Shown here one piece after another: positions 25,262 through 33,743 of a stretch of 49,456 bases of DNA (its first letter is position 1; each line of letters opens with the position of its first letter). The notes beneath the pieces were generated by a model that saw only the letters and a list, made by a program, of their open reading frames with translations, ran no database searches and had not been told where the DNA came from. Source of the DNA: an uncultured Candidatus Actinomarina sp. (GTDB lineage: Bacteria > Actinomycetota > Acidimicrobiia > Actinomarinales > Actinomarinaceae); assembly GCA_902510995.1 (NCBI GenBank), contig CABXDL010000001.1, forward strand, positions 1-49,456, read 5' to 3'. The position numbers were made by a program, and so were the translations under genes.

Positions 25262-25396
25262 TTATGCAGAAAGAACCTTGCGACCTTTGTTTCTTCGTCT
25301 TTTTAGTATTTCACGACCCGCTCTGGTGCGCATTCTTGTTCTAAAACCGTGTTTTCTGCTTCTTTTTCTATTACTAGGTTGATAAGTTCTTTTCAT
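25262..25396 (-). CDS. rpmH: 50S ribosomal protein L34
   Basis: 44 aa, too short for many ORF lists: [20 protein letters not shown] at the start and [10 protein letters not shown] at the end, the full L34 pattern. ATG at 25396 is preceded by AGG. First gene of the minus-strand rpmH-rnpA-yidD-yidC-jag-rsmG-parAB operon. Confidence 0.97.
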   Translation of the reverse strand: MKRTYQPSNRKRSRKHGFRTRMRTRAGREILKRRRNKGRKVLSA

Positions 25397-25668
25397 TTTT
25401 TACCTGTCTAATCACAATAAATGAAATAATTAATTAAACAAAGTAATTAAATTTTTAATTTAGTTGTTCGCGAAAAACATATAAGCTTCGCGAAAATTAT
25501 ATTAACTAGTTTTTGTAATCTATTTTTTTTTTACTTGTTTTTATTGACTATTTATGAAAATAGTTAAGTAATTTAGGCTTTTTTTTGGTCTGTTTTTTTG
25601 TTCCTTCTGTTTAGTTTGTTTTTAACACTCTATGTTTTTTTTAGCTAATAAATTAAATTATTATAAGC
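25397..25668. promoter_or_regulatory. rpmH-dnaA divergent control region
   Basis: 272 bp of very AT-rich DNA without a gene. It holds the divergent promoters, a direct repeat TTCGCGAAAA at 25467-25476 and 25487-25496, and one TTTTTAACA nine-mer at 25619-25627. No canonical DnaA box (TTATCCACA) is seen on either strand. Confidence 0.7.
25467..25496. repeat. TTCGCGAAAA direct repeat
   Basis: Two exact 10-bp copies 20 bp apart start to start, i.e. two helical turns. Each contains the palindrome TTCGCGAA, conspicuous as GC-rich islands in an AT-rich spacer. Probably a protein-binding pair; binder unknown. Confidence 0.7.
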
Positions 25669-26982
25669 ATGAATCAAAAACTTATAGACTTTAAACAAAA
25701 GATACTGGAAGAGCCCCTTTCAAAAACAGATAAATATTGGTTGGAACAGGTTGATTTTCGTACAAACCAAGAAAATGAGCTTAATTTATTTGTGAATTCT
25801 GAATTTGTGAAAAGTTCCATTGAAAAAAAACTCTATAAAAAAATTAAAAGTGTTTACAAAGACGTTTCTGGTTCTGATGATTGTATTTTTGTGTTAGATA
25901 AGAAGCTTAAAAAGGAAATTAATTTAAAGGCGCCTTCTGTTGATCTTTTTGAAGAAAAATTAATTGAAGAAGAACTTGTGGAAGAAAAGGTTTTGGTTGA
26001 TCTTTCTGTTTTTGATAGTCTTTTGGTTGGTGTTTCTAACAACTTAGCCATAACAGCCGCTAAAAATGTTGTTTTAGATCCTGGTCAAAGGTTTAATCCG
26101 CTTTTTGTTCATGGAGAACCCGGTGTTGGTAAGACTCACCTTTTAAAAACAATGGAACAATCTTGTGTTTCGTCTTATTATATAGATTCTGAATCTTTTT
26201 TAGAGTCTTACGTAAGCGGTATAAAGAACCAGGATATTGATTTGTTTAAAAATAAAATCAGGTCTGTCGATGTTTTGCTAATTGATGATATCCAGTTTTT
26301 TGTTGGTAAAAAGGGTGTCTCTGAAGAGCTTTTTCATACAATAAATTATTTTTTGAACAACGAAAAAGCTGTTGTTTTAGTTTCTGATCAAAAACCTCAA
26401 AACCTTTTGGGTTTTCCAGAGAGGCTTATCTCTAGAATATTAAACGGTTTGGTTACAGACATTGGTAAGCCAGATAAAAAGATGTTTGAAGAAGTTTTGA
26501 GGGTTAAAAACGATAGTTTCGAGGGGTCTCTATTAACAAAAAAGGAGGTTGTAGAGCTTGTCAATCTAGAAATTAACAGCTTTAGAGACATAAATGGAAT
26601 TGTTAACAATCTCGTAATAAACAAACAAACGGGTGTTGGTAATTCTGAATACATTAAGAGCCTTGTTGGTGAGTCAAAAAAGAATGTTGTTGCTTACTTG
26701 ACTCCTGATTTTATTTTGGACTATGTTTCAGAGGTGTACCAAATAGATAGAAAATTAATAGTTTCAAAAAACAGGAGCTCTAATGTCGCTGAAGCTCGAA
26801 ACCTTTGTGTTTCTTTAATTAGAAAACATACAGACCTTTCTCTTTCTCAAATTGGTCTTTTTCTTGGCGGACGATCTCACTCAACAATCTTGTCTTGTTT
26901 GGGGCGGTCCAAGGACTCTACTTTGTTGTTAAAAGAAGTGAACATTTTCGACAATAAAATAAGTATTGTGGGTGCTTCTTAG
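25669..26982 (+). CDS. dnaA: Chromosomal replication initiator DnaA
   Basis: 437 aa. Domain I at the N-terminus, an acidic linker (about 90-110), the AAA+ domain with Walker A GEPGVGKT at 149-156 and Walker B LLIDDIQF at about 203-210, then the DNA-binding domain. In that domain the usual GGRDHTT base-reading motif is GGRSHST (residues 400-406): the Asp and first Thr are replaced by Ser. Codons are T-rich, unlike the A-rich dnaN that follows. ATG 25669 has no Shine-Dalgarno sequence, with TAAATT 9 bp upstream. Confidence 0.96.
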   Translation: MNQKLIDFKQKILEEPLSKTDKYWLEQVDFRTNQENELNLFVNSEFVKSSIEKKLYKKIKSVYKDVSGSDDCIFVLDKKLKKEINLKAPSVDLFEEKLIEEELVEEKVLVDLSVFDSLLVGVSNNLAITAAKNVVLDPGQRFNPLFVHGEPGVGKTHLLKTMEQSCVSSYYIDSESFLESYVSGIKNQDIDLFKNKIRSVDVLLIDDIQFFVGKKGVSEELFHTINYFLNNEKAVVLVSDQKPQNLLGFPERLISRILNGLVTDIGKPDKKMFEEVLRVKNDSFEGSLLTKKEVVELVNLEINSFRDINGIVNNLVINKQTGVGNSEYIKSLVGESKKNVVAYLTPDFILDYVSEVYQIDRKLIVSKNRSSNVAEARNLCVSLIRKHTDLSLSQIGLFLGGRSHSTILSCLGRSKDSTLLLKEVNIFDNKISIVGAS

Positions 26983-27098
26983 TTGGTGGTTTTTTATGTT
27001 TAAAGTTTTCAACAGTGTTTTCTTTTTAAAACCTTTGTGTTTTTCAGTTTTAAACATTTTAAACAGCTTTATTATTATTAAATCTATAAGGAATTAAA
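26983..27098. other. Probable oriC (dnaA-dnaN spacer)
   Basis: 116 bp between dnaA and dnaN, the oriC position in actinobacteria. It contains nine-mers TTTTCAACA (27006-27014) and tandem TTTTAAACA TTTTAAACA (27048-27065), plus CTTTAAACA on the minus strand (26997-27005). These keep TTnTnnACA of the DnaA box. The plus strand switches from T-rich to A-rich here. Canonical boxes are absent, so this is inferred. Confidence 0.6.
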
Positions 27099-28214
27099 TT
27101 GAAATTTAAAATAAAAACAAAATATCTAAAAGAAGCCATTTCAGCTGTTTCCAGGGTTGTTGACCCTAGACCCGCGACACCTTCTTTACAGGGCCTATAC
27201 CTTAGAACAAGAGAAAACCTCCTCGAGGTTATTGGTTCAGATCTAGACGTTGTTTTAAAAGCAAGAACAGAGGTTAAAACAGAAGTAGAAGGAGAAACCT
27301 TAGTAAACGCGAGGGTTTTGTCAGAGATCGTTAGAAAACTACCTACAGGAGAGGCAACCTTTTCAGACATAGGATCTGAACTAAAAGTAGAAATTAAGAA
27401 GATGGACTTTCAACTAAGAAAACTAGACGAAAAAAAATATCCAGAAGCACTCCTTGAAGAAAACAGCAAGGACAACACAGAAGAAGTAGAGACAACAGAA
27501 CTCTTTGAATCAATAAAAAAAGTTGGAATAGCAAGCTCACCAGAAGGAGGAAGACCGGTTTTAACAGGCGTTTACTTTAACAACAAAAACAACAAAACAG
27601 AATTAGTAGCAACAGACAGCTATAGACTGGCAACACACAGCTTGTCCGAAATACCAATAAAAGACATAGGAATTATTTCATATAGATCACTAAACGAAAC
27701 AATAAGGGTTTTTGAAAACTCAGACGAACCTATAAAAATTAATTCTAACGAAAGAGAACTCCATTTTTATAATGATAAATTTTCCGCATCCTTAAGAAAA
27801 CTAGAAGGAACGTTTCCAGAATACAAAAACCTGTTTCCAAAAGAAACCCTTTTTTCAATAGAGGTCAAAAAAACAGAGCTGTTAGAGTCTCTAGACAGAG
27901 CAACCGTTGTTGCCGAAGGTTTCATTCCGGTTAAAGTTGTTTTGGAAAGCAACGAAACACTCAAAATAACAACAGTTAACAAAGATATTGGTGGTGGGAA
28001 CGAAGAGGTTTCTATAAAAACCCTAGGAGTTGATGTTGAAGACGTTTCCGGTTTTGAAATGTCTTTTAACCCAAACTACTTCATGCAAGGCATAGAGGTT
28101 TTAGACGGAGACACAGTTTATATCAGGTTTTCAGGAAATGAGAAACCTGTTGTTATTCAAGGCGAGGTAGAAAACTATAAATATTTACTAATGCCTGTAA
28201 GAACAAACCAGTGA
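27099..28214 (+). CDS. dnaN: DNA polymerase III sliding clamp (beta)
   Basis: 371 aa with three clamp repeats; typical stretches are MKFKIKTKYLKEAISAVSRV, GVYF...ELVATDSYRLA and the C-terminal YKYLLMPVRTNQ. TTG start at 27099 is supported by AAGGA upstream and by the family N-terminus. Overlaps the DUF721 gene by 4 bp (GTGA). Confidence 0.96.
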   Translation: MKFKIKTKYLKEAISAVSRVVDPRPATPSLQGLYLRTRENLLEVIGSDLDVVLKARTEVKTEVEGETLVNARVLSEIVRKLPTGEATFSDIGSELKVEIKKMDFQLRKLDEKKYPEALLEENSKDNTEEVETTELFESIKKVGIASSPEGGRPVLTGVYFNNKNNKTELVATDSYRLATHSLSEIPIKDIGIISYRSLNETIRVFENSDEPIKINSNERELHFYNDKFSASLRKLEGTFPEYKNLFPKETLFSIEVKKTELLESLDRATVVAEGFIPVKVVLESNETLKITTVNKDIGGGNEEVSIKTLGVDVEDVSGFEMSFNPNYFMQGIEVLDGDTVYIRFSGNEKPVVIQGEVENYKYLLMPVRTNQ

Positions 28215-28498
28215 AAAAAAAAGAACCTGAAAAAATTAACGTTGAAAAGAACCCTTTGGGGATAAGTTTTTCAGACTCTAAAAAAGTAAAAAACTATTTT
28301 GATAAAAAAAACTTTTTATGGTCTAAAGAAACCACCCCAGGACCAGTAATAGGTACCACAGCAACACTATATACAACTTCAAAAAGAGCAATGGACTTAA
28401 TAAAACTTGAGGAACAAAAAATATTAATAGATATTGAAAAAAAAACAAAAATAAAGCTAAACACACTGGACGTTCAAATCCAAAATAGCCAACAATAA
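28211..28498 (+). CDS. DUF721/DciA-like protein
   Basis: 95 aa, in the place of mycobacterial Rv0004 between dnaN and gyrB. The C-terminal half (GTTATLYTTSKRAMDLIKLE...LNTLDVQIQ) fits the DUF721 pattern in outline. Family members (DciA) help load the replicative helicase; that role is inferred mostly from position. GTG start overlaps the dnaN stop. recF, normally between dnaN and this gene, is absent. Confidence 0.62.
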   Translation: MKKKEPEKINVEKNPLGISFSDSKKVKNYFDKKNFLWSKETTPGPVIGTTATLYTTSKRAMDLIKLEEQKILIDIEKKTKIKLNTLDVQIQNSQQ

Positions 28499-28573
28499 CA
28501 ACGCATTTCAGCTAAAATAAGAGTTCAGCTAGGGCTGTTAACAATAAAAAAAGAGACGTATCTTAGGAGATTC

Positions 28574-30496
28574 GTGCCAAAAAAAGATTCAAAAACTTAT
28601 GATTCTAAAGACATAAAGGTCTTGGAAGGTCTTGAGGCTGTTCGAAAAAGGCCGGCTATGTATATAGGATCAACAGGACCCAATGGTTTACATCATTTAG
28701 TTTGGGAGGTCGTAGACAATTCTGTTGACGAAGCTATGGCAGGACGCTGTAATTCAATTGAGGTTCGACTTGAAAAGAACGGATCAGTTACTGTTACAGA
28801 CAATGGCAGCGGTATACCGGTAAAGCCCAGACCTAAAACGAAAGAATCTGCACTTACAACCGTTTTAACAACACTACATGCTGGAGGAAAGTTTGAATCG
28901 GAAGCATATAGTGTTAGCGGAGGACTTCATGGTGTCGGAATCTCAGTTGTTAATGCACTTTCAGTTTATGTTAAAGCTGAAGTGCAGAGAGATGGTTTTG
29001 TTTGGAATCAAAATTTTGATTTAGGTAAGCCAGTGTCAAAAATTAAAAAAGGAAAGGCGACAAAAAAGACAGGTACAAAAATTAACTTTTTAGCAGATCC
29101 AGAAATTTTCGAAGAGACACAAACTTTTGAATACAACGTTGTATCAGAAAGACTAAGACAAACAGCATTTTTAAATAAAGGCTTAAAAATTGTTCTAATA
29201 GACAACAGAGTCAAACCAGCAACCAAAGACAAGTTCTTATATAAAGGAGGATTAGTTGATTTTGTCGACTACTTAAATGATGGATTCGAAGTGCTTCATG
29301 AAAAAACAATATCATTTTCCGACCAAAGCAAGGATTCAGAAATAGAGGTTGCCCTTCAGTGGAAAAACGAAGACGACGTAAACATTAAAAGCTTTGCAAA
29401 CAACATTCACACCCTTGAAGGAGGAACACACGAAGAGGGTCTCAGGACAGCTATAACAAAAGCAATTAATGATTTTGCGAAATCAAGAAACCTTCACTCT
29501 GACATTTCATTAACGGGTGATGACATAAGAGAAGGAATAACGGGAGTAATTTCTGTCAGAGTAAAAGAACCACAGTTTGAAGGTCAAACTAAAACCAAGC
29601 TTGGCAATACAGAAATGAAATCAAAAGTACAGGTATTAGTAAATAAAGAGCTACCAAAATGGCTATCAAAAAATACTAAAGAAGGTAGAGCTATTGTAGA
29701 AAGATGTGCTGTTGCAGCAAAAGCAAGAATGAGTGCTAAAAAGGCAAGAGAGCTTACAAAAAGAAAAAGCATTTTAGAAACTTCGGGGCTTCCTGGTAAG
29801 CTTGCAGACTGTTCCTCTACAGATCCAAGCGAAAGCGAGCTTTTAATTGTTGAGGGAGATTCAGCCGCTGGACCAGCAAAACAAGCACGAGAGTCTAGAA
29901 CCCAAGCAGTTTTACCAATACGCGGAAAGATTATTAATGTACAAAAAGTTACAGAAAACAGGGCATTGCAAAATACAGAAATAAGTTCTTTAATAAAAGC
30001 TATTGGCACAGGTATTAATAACGAATACAACGGAGAAGAATCAAGATACGACAAAGTAATACTTCTTACAGATGCTGATGTTGACGGAGCTCATATAAGA
30101 ACACTTTTATTAACATTCTTTTTTAAATTTATGCCTGGACTAATAAAAGAAGGAAAAGTCTGGATATCAGAACCACCCCTATATAGGGCAAAATCTTCTG
30201 GGTCGATAAACTATCTTAAAGACGACGAAGCTTTAGAAAAATTCAAGAAAGAAAACAAAAATAAAAAATTTGATATAAGCCGTTTCAAAGGCCTGGGAGA
30301 GATGAATGCCGGAGAACTGTGGGACACAGCAATGAATCCAGAAACAAGAACCCTTATACAGGTAAGCATTGCTGATGGAAAAGCAGCAGAAGCTAAAGCA
30401 GCAAACATGTTCGAGATTCTTATGGGCAATGATGTATCTAAGAGAAAAACATTTATTGAACAAAATGCAAAAGACGTAAGATTTTTGGACGTATAA
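28574..30496 (+). CDS. gyrB: DNA gyrase subunit B
   Basis: 640 aa. GHKL ATPase motifs WEVVDNSVDEAMAG, TDNGSGIPV and GGLHGVGISVVNALS; TOPRIM motifs VEGDSAAGPAKQAR and DADVDGAHIRTLLL; C-terminal KGLGEMN. GTG start with AGGAG 4 bp before it. Stop overlaps gyrA ATG by one base (TAATG), so the subunits are translationally coupled. Confidence 0.97.
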   Translation: MPKKDSKTYDSKDIKVLEGLEAVRKRPAMYIGSTGPNGLHHLVWEVVDNSVDEAMAGRCNSIEVRLEKNGSVTVTDNGSGIPVKPRPKTKESALTTVLTTLHAGGKFESEAYSVSGGLHGVGISVVNALSVYVKAEVQRDGFVWNQNFDLGKPVSKIKKGKATKKTGTKINFLADPEIFEETQTFEYNVVSERLRQTAFLNKGLKIVLIDNRVKPATKDKFLYKGGLVDFVDYLNDGFEVLHEKTISFSDQSKDSEIEVALQWKNEDDVNIKSFANNIHTLEGGTHEEGLRTAITKAINDFAKSRNLHSDISLTGDDIREGITGVISVRVKEPQFEGQTKTKLGNTEMKSKVQVLVNKELPKWLSKNTKEGRAIVERCAVAAKARMSAKKARELTKRKSILETSGLPGKLADCSSTDPSESELLIVEGDSAAGPAKQARESRTQAVLPIRGKIINVQKVTENRALQNTEISSLIKAIGTGINNEYNGEESRYDKVILLTDADVDGAHIRTLLLTFFFKFMPGLIKEGKVWISEPPLYRAKSSGSINYLKDDEALEKFKKENKNKKFDISRFKGLGEMNAGELWDTAMNPETRTLIQVSIADGKAAEAKAANMFEILMGNDVSKRKTFIEQNAKDVRFLDV

Positions 30497-32964
30497 TGCC
30501 AGCAAAGAAACCCGCAGCAAAGAAACCCGCAGCAAAGAAACCCGCAGCAAAGAAACCCGCAGATCAAAATGGAGCAATAGCTGTAGAAGACGAAATTTCT
30601 AAATCATTTCTAGACTACGCAATGTCTGTTATCGTCTCAAGAGCCCTTCCTGATGTAAAGGATGGATTGAAACCCGTTCAAAGAAGAATTCTTTATTCAA
30701 TGTACGAGACGGGTGTTAGACCAACAGGCCCATTTAGAAAATGCTCTAAGGTTGTGGGAGATGTTATGGGTAATTATCACCCACATGGAAATGATGCCAT
30801 ATATGGAACCCTTGTAAGACTGGGACAACACTTCAGCACAAGATATCCACTTATTGAACCACAGGGAAATTTTGGAACTCCAGACGACCCACCAGCTGCA
30901 ATGAGATATACAGAATCAAGAATGTCCTTACTGGCGTCGCAACTACTTGATGGAATTGATGAAGAAACTGTTGACTTTGAGCCAAATTATTCTGGAGAAA
31001 CAAGTGAACCAAAGGTCCTTCCAGGAAGGTTTCCAAACCTTCTTATAAACGGAGCAGAAGGAATAGCTGTAGCAATGGCTACAAATATGCCACCCTATAA
31101 TTTACAAGAAATAACCGAAGCGGTTAAGTTTACATTAAAAACAAAAGACCCAAAACCGAGAGACTATTTGAAGATAATTAAAGGACCAGATTTTCCAACA
31201 GGAGGCTTAATAGTTAAAACACCAACAATTAAAGATGCGATATTAAAAGGAAGAGGTTCTATAAAGTTAAGAGCAGTTGCTGATGTAGAAGAATTAGGAA
31301 AAGGAAGATCAGCAATTGTTGTAAAAGAGCTTCCGTACCAAGCATCAATAGACAGAATAATGGAAAAGATTGCAGCATTAGTACAGGATAAAAAACTAGC
31401 AGGGGTATCAGACCTTAGAAATGAGAGCAGTGACAGAAACGGGACAAGACTTGTTGTTGAATTAAAAAGAGATGCCGTTCCTCAGGTTGTGTTAAATCAA
31501 TTATTTAAACAAACACAACTACAAGACTCTTTTGCCGTAAACTCTGTAGCTCTTGTTGATGGGGTTCCAAAGGTTCTGTCCGTACCAGAGCTTATAGGAT
31601 TCTACATAAAGCACCAAATAGACGTTATTCAAAGAAGAGCAAAACACAGACTAGAAAAAGCTAAATCAAGACTCCATATAGTAGAAGGACTATTACTTGC
31701 TCTAAATAAAATTGATCAAATTATAAAAACTATTAAAGCATCCAAAGATGTTGATGTAGCAAGAAAATCTTTAATGAAGAAATTTAAATTCTCTCAAATA
31801 CAAGCCTCACATATATTAGATATGCCGTTAAGAAGGTTAACAGCGCTTGAAAGAGAAAAGTTAGAAGAAGAAAAGAAAGAGCTGAAAGAAACAATAAAAG
31901 AGCTTGGAGGAATTCTCAAAAGTAGAGTGAAACAAAATAAGATATTGGTCGAAGAGCTTGAGGCAATAACAGAAAAATTTGGGGATGAAAGAAGATCAAG
32001 ACTTGTAGCTGACGTAGGAGAGGTAAAGATAGAAGACCTAATTGAAGATGAAGAGATAATCGTTTCAGTTTCTTCAGGGGGGTATGTAAAATCGGTGCCT
32101 TCTACGTCATACAAAAAACAAGGCAGGGGAGGAAAGGGAGTCAAGGCATCTTCTTCAGATGAAGATGTGATAGAGCATCTTTTATCAACATCTGTTCACT
32201 CATACTTATTATTTTTCACTGACCAGGGAAAAGTTTACAGAGCAAAAGCACACGAACTTCCAAAAACAACAAGAACGGCAAAGGGCTCTCTTATACATAA
32301 CGTCCTTTCAATGGGTCAAGATGAAAAAGTCCAAGCAATAATAGACACAAGAGATTATGAAACAGAGAAATTTTTGTTAATCATGACAGAAAAAGGAACA
32401 GTAAAAAAATCTGCGTTTAAAGATTTTGATTCAAACTATAAGTCTTTACAAGCAATAAAACTTAAAGACGAAGATAGGGTCGTTTCTGTGAAAACAACCT
32501 CTGGAAAAGAAGATGTAATTCTTGTATCAAAGAAAGGACAAGCAATAAGATTTGATGAAAAAAATCTAAAGCCTCAAGGAAGAACAGCCATGGGAGTTAG
32601 GGGAATAAAACTTAGAGAAGGAGACAAGGTTGTGGGGGCATCAACATCAAGGGAAGAAACCCTCTTATTTATTACAGCGAAGGGTTATGGAAAAAGAACA
32701 AAATTAGAGGAATTTAGAAGAGCAGGAAGAGGTGGAATGGGCGTTAAAGCTCTAAAAGTCACCGAGACTAAAGGGGATTTAGTTGGAGCAAGATCAGTTG
32801 ATGAAGACACAGAGGTTATGCTTATGAGTACAGGAGGAACTGCTATAAGATGTGCAGTGAAGCAAATAAAACAAATGAGCAGAGCAGCCCAAGGTGTTAA
32901 AGTAATGAAACTCGCTAAAGAAGAAGAGATTTCAGCTTTTATACCTATAAAAAGTGAAGAGTAA
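30496..32964 (+). CDS. gyrA: DNA gyrase subunit A
   Basis: 822 aa. N-terminal tail of four AKKPA repeats (residues 3-22) precedes the normal start (EDEISKSFLDYAMSVIVSRA). Breakage-reunion core with the active-site Tyr138 in AMRYTESRMS, then the C-terminal beta-pinwheel with GyrA-box-like repeats (QGRGGKGVK). The quinolone-determining region reads HPHGNDAIYGTLVR: the residues matching M. tuberculosis A90 and D94 are Asp and Gly. Confidence 0.97.
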   Translation: MPAKKPAAKKPAAKKPAAKKPADQNGAIAVEDEISKSFLDYAMSVIVSRALPDVKDGLKPVQRRILYSMYETGVRPTGPFRKCSKVVGDVMGNYHPHGNDAIYGTLVRLGQHFSTRYPLIEPQGNFGTPDDPPAAMRYTESRMSLLASQLLDGIDEETVDFEPNYSGETSEPKVLPGRFPNLLINGAEGIAVAMATNMPPYNLQEITEAVKFTLKTKDPKPRDYLKIIKGPDFPTGGLIVKTPTIKDAILKGRGSIKLRAVADVEELGKGRSAIVVKELPYQASIDRIMEKIAALVQDKKLAGVSDLRNESSDRNGTRLVVELKRDAVPQVVLNQLFKQTQLQDSFAVNSVALVDGVPKVLSVPELIGFYIKHQIDVIQRRAKHRLEKAKSRLHIVEGLLLALNKIDQIIKTIKASKDVDVARKSLMKKFKFSQIQASHILDMPLRRLTALEREKLEEEKKELKETIKELGGILKSRVKQNKILVEELEAITEKFGDERRSRLVADVGEVKIEDLIEDEEIIVSVSSGGYVKSVPSTSYKKQGRGGKGVKASSSDEDVIEHLLSTSVHSYLLFFTDQGKVYRAKAHELPKTTRTAKGSLIHNVLSMGQDEKVQAIIDTRDYETEKFLLIMTEKGTVKKSAFKDFDSNYKSLQAIKLKDEDRVVSVKTTSGKEDVILVSKKGQAIRFDEKNLKPQGRTAMGVRGIKLREGDKVVGASTSREETLLFITAKGYGKRTKLEEFRRAGRGGMGVKALKVTETKGDLVGARSVDEDTEVMLMSTGGTAIRCAVKQIKQMSRAAQGVKVMKLAKEEEISAFIPIKSEE
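30502..30561 (+). repeat. 15-bp tandem repeat in gyrA 5' end
   Basis: Four exact copies of GCAAAGAAACCCGCA, each encoding AKKPA, in frame and directly after the gyrA start. Copy-number changes would keep frame (15 bp). Confidence 0.93.
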
Positions 32965-32969
32965 GCAAA

Positions 32970-33569
32970 ATGGTAAGAGTAAATAGAGTAAGAAGAATAA
33001 TAAGAAAAGTAGACCCATGGACAGTATTGAAGGTTACGTTCGTGTTAAATTTTGTTGTTGCTCTAACTATTGTTTTAGGTTTTAGTATTCTCTGGGTTTT
33101 ACTAATTAACGCAGGAGTTCCTCAGGGGCTAGAGGATATAGCAAGAAGGCTGGCACTATTAGATGACAACGCTTCACTAGTTGGAAATATAGAAGCTCTC
33201 TTTTCATCGGTTGTATTCTTAGCAGCCGTATATTTACTAACACAGACAGCTCTCGCAACAGTAGGGGCTTTTTTCTATAATTTAGTTTCAGATCTTGTTG
33301 GGGGAATAGAAGTTGTCGTTCTAGAAGAATCTTACGGAGAAACACCTTTGGTGAAAGACAAGAAACGAAAAAAAGAAAAAGATGAAAACAAAGAGACTGT
33401 CTTCATGACCTTATCTAAAACAGTAAAAAACCTTAGATCTCAAACAAAAAAAGAGGGAGAAGTTGTTTATCCGGAGATGCCAAGGCCAGATGTACCAAGA
33501 GACATTGAAGAACAAACACTCTCAGAATCATTTAAAAATATTCCAAACGAAGAAGAAGATTCTAAATAA
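32970..33569 (+). CDS. DUF3566 membrane protein
   Basis: 199 aa following gyrA by 5 bp, the position of mycobacterial Rv0007. Basic N-terminus (VRRIIRKVDPWTVLKVTF), one helix at about 20-48, a second at about 70-105, then a DUF3566-like VSDLVGGIEVVVLEE, and a charged cytoplasmic tail. Function unknown in the family; linked to the cell envelope by position only. Confidence 0.78.
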   Translation: MVRVNRVRRIIRKVDPWTVLKVTFVLNFVVALTIVLGFSILWVLLINAGVPQGLEDIARRLALLDDNASLVGNIEALFSSVVFLAAVYLLTQTALATVGAFFYNLVSDLVGGIEVVVLEESYGETPLVKDKKRKKEKDENKETVFMTLSKTVKNLRSQTKKEGEVVYPEMPRPDVPRDIEEQTLSESFKNIPNEEEDSK

Positions 33570-33593
33570 TTTGCTACACTTTTTTTAAAGAAT

Positions 33594-33677
33594 AAAGCAA
33601 AGAAGCGAAGTTAGTGAAAACCTAATACTGTCCCGCAACTGTGATTCGAAAGATAAGTCAGGTCGACTTTTTGCTTT
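33594..33677 (+). promoter_or_regulatory. Cobalamin (B12) riboswitch
   Basis: P1 AAAGCAAA (33594-33601) pairs with TTTGCTTT (33670-33677). The core shows the family signature in order: GTGAAAACC, CTGTCCCGCAACTGTGA and AAGTCAGGTCGAC. A TACACT hexamer at 33575-33580 may be its -10. It precedes a BtuF-like gene by about 66 bp, so cobalamin should repress that gene. Confidence 0.9.
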
Positions 33678-33743
33678 TACAACAACAATCCTCGAGAGAA
33701 GGAGTGGAGTTTCAAACTTTTTCTCGTGGCAAGAAAGGAAAAT

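Noticed and set aside
29584-30054. 156-aa minus-strand ORF opposite gyrB
   Set aside because: Low-complexity Ser/Leu/Phe protein fully antisense to gyrB; no expression signal.
30502-30561. 15-bp repeats considered as a CRISPR or regulatory array
   Set aside because: Contiguous coding repeat inside gyrA, no spacers.
32965-33593. tRNA-Ile/Ala genes after gyrA, as in many actinobacteria
   Set aside because: No cloverleaf-like sequence; the gap after DUF3566 is filled by the cobalamin riboswitch. I saw no tRNA or rRNA gene in the window.
33726-33743. GTG start for the BtuF-like gene
   Set aside because: It would put six extra residues before the signal peptide; ATG 33744 has the AAAGGA site.
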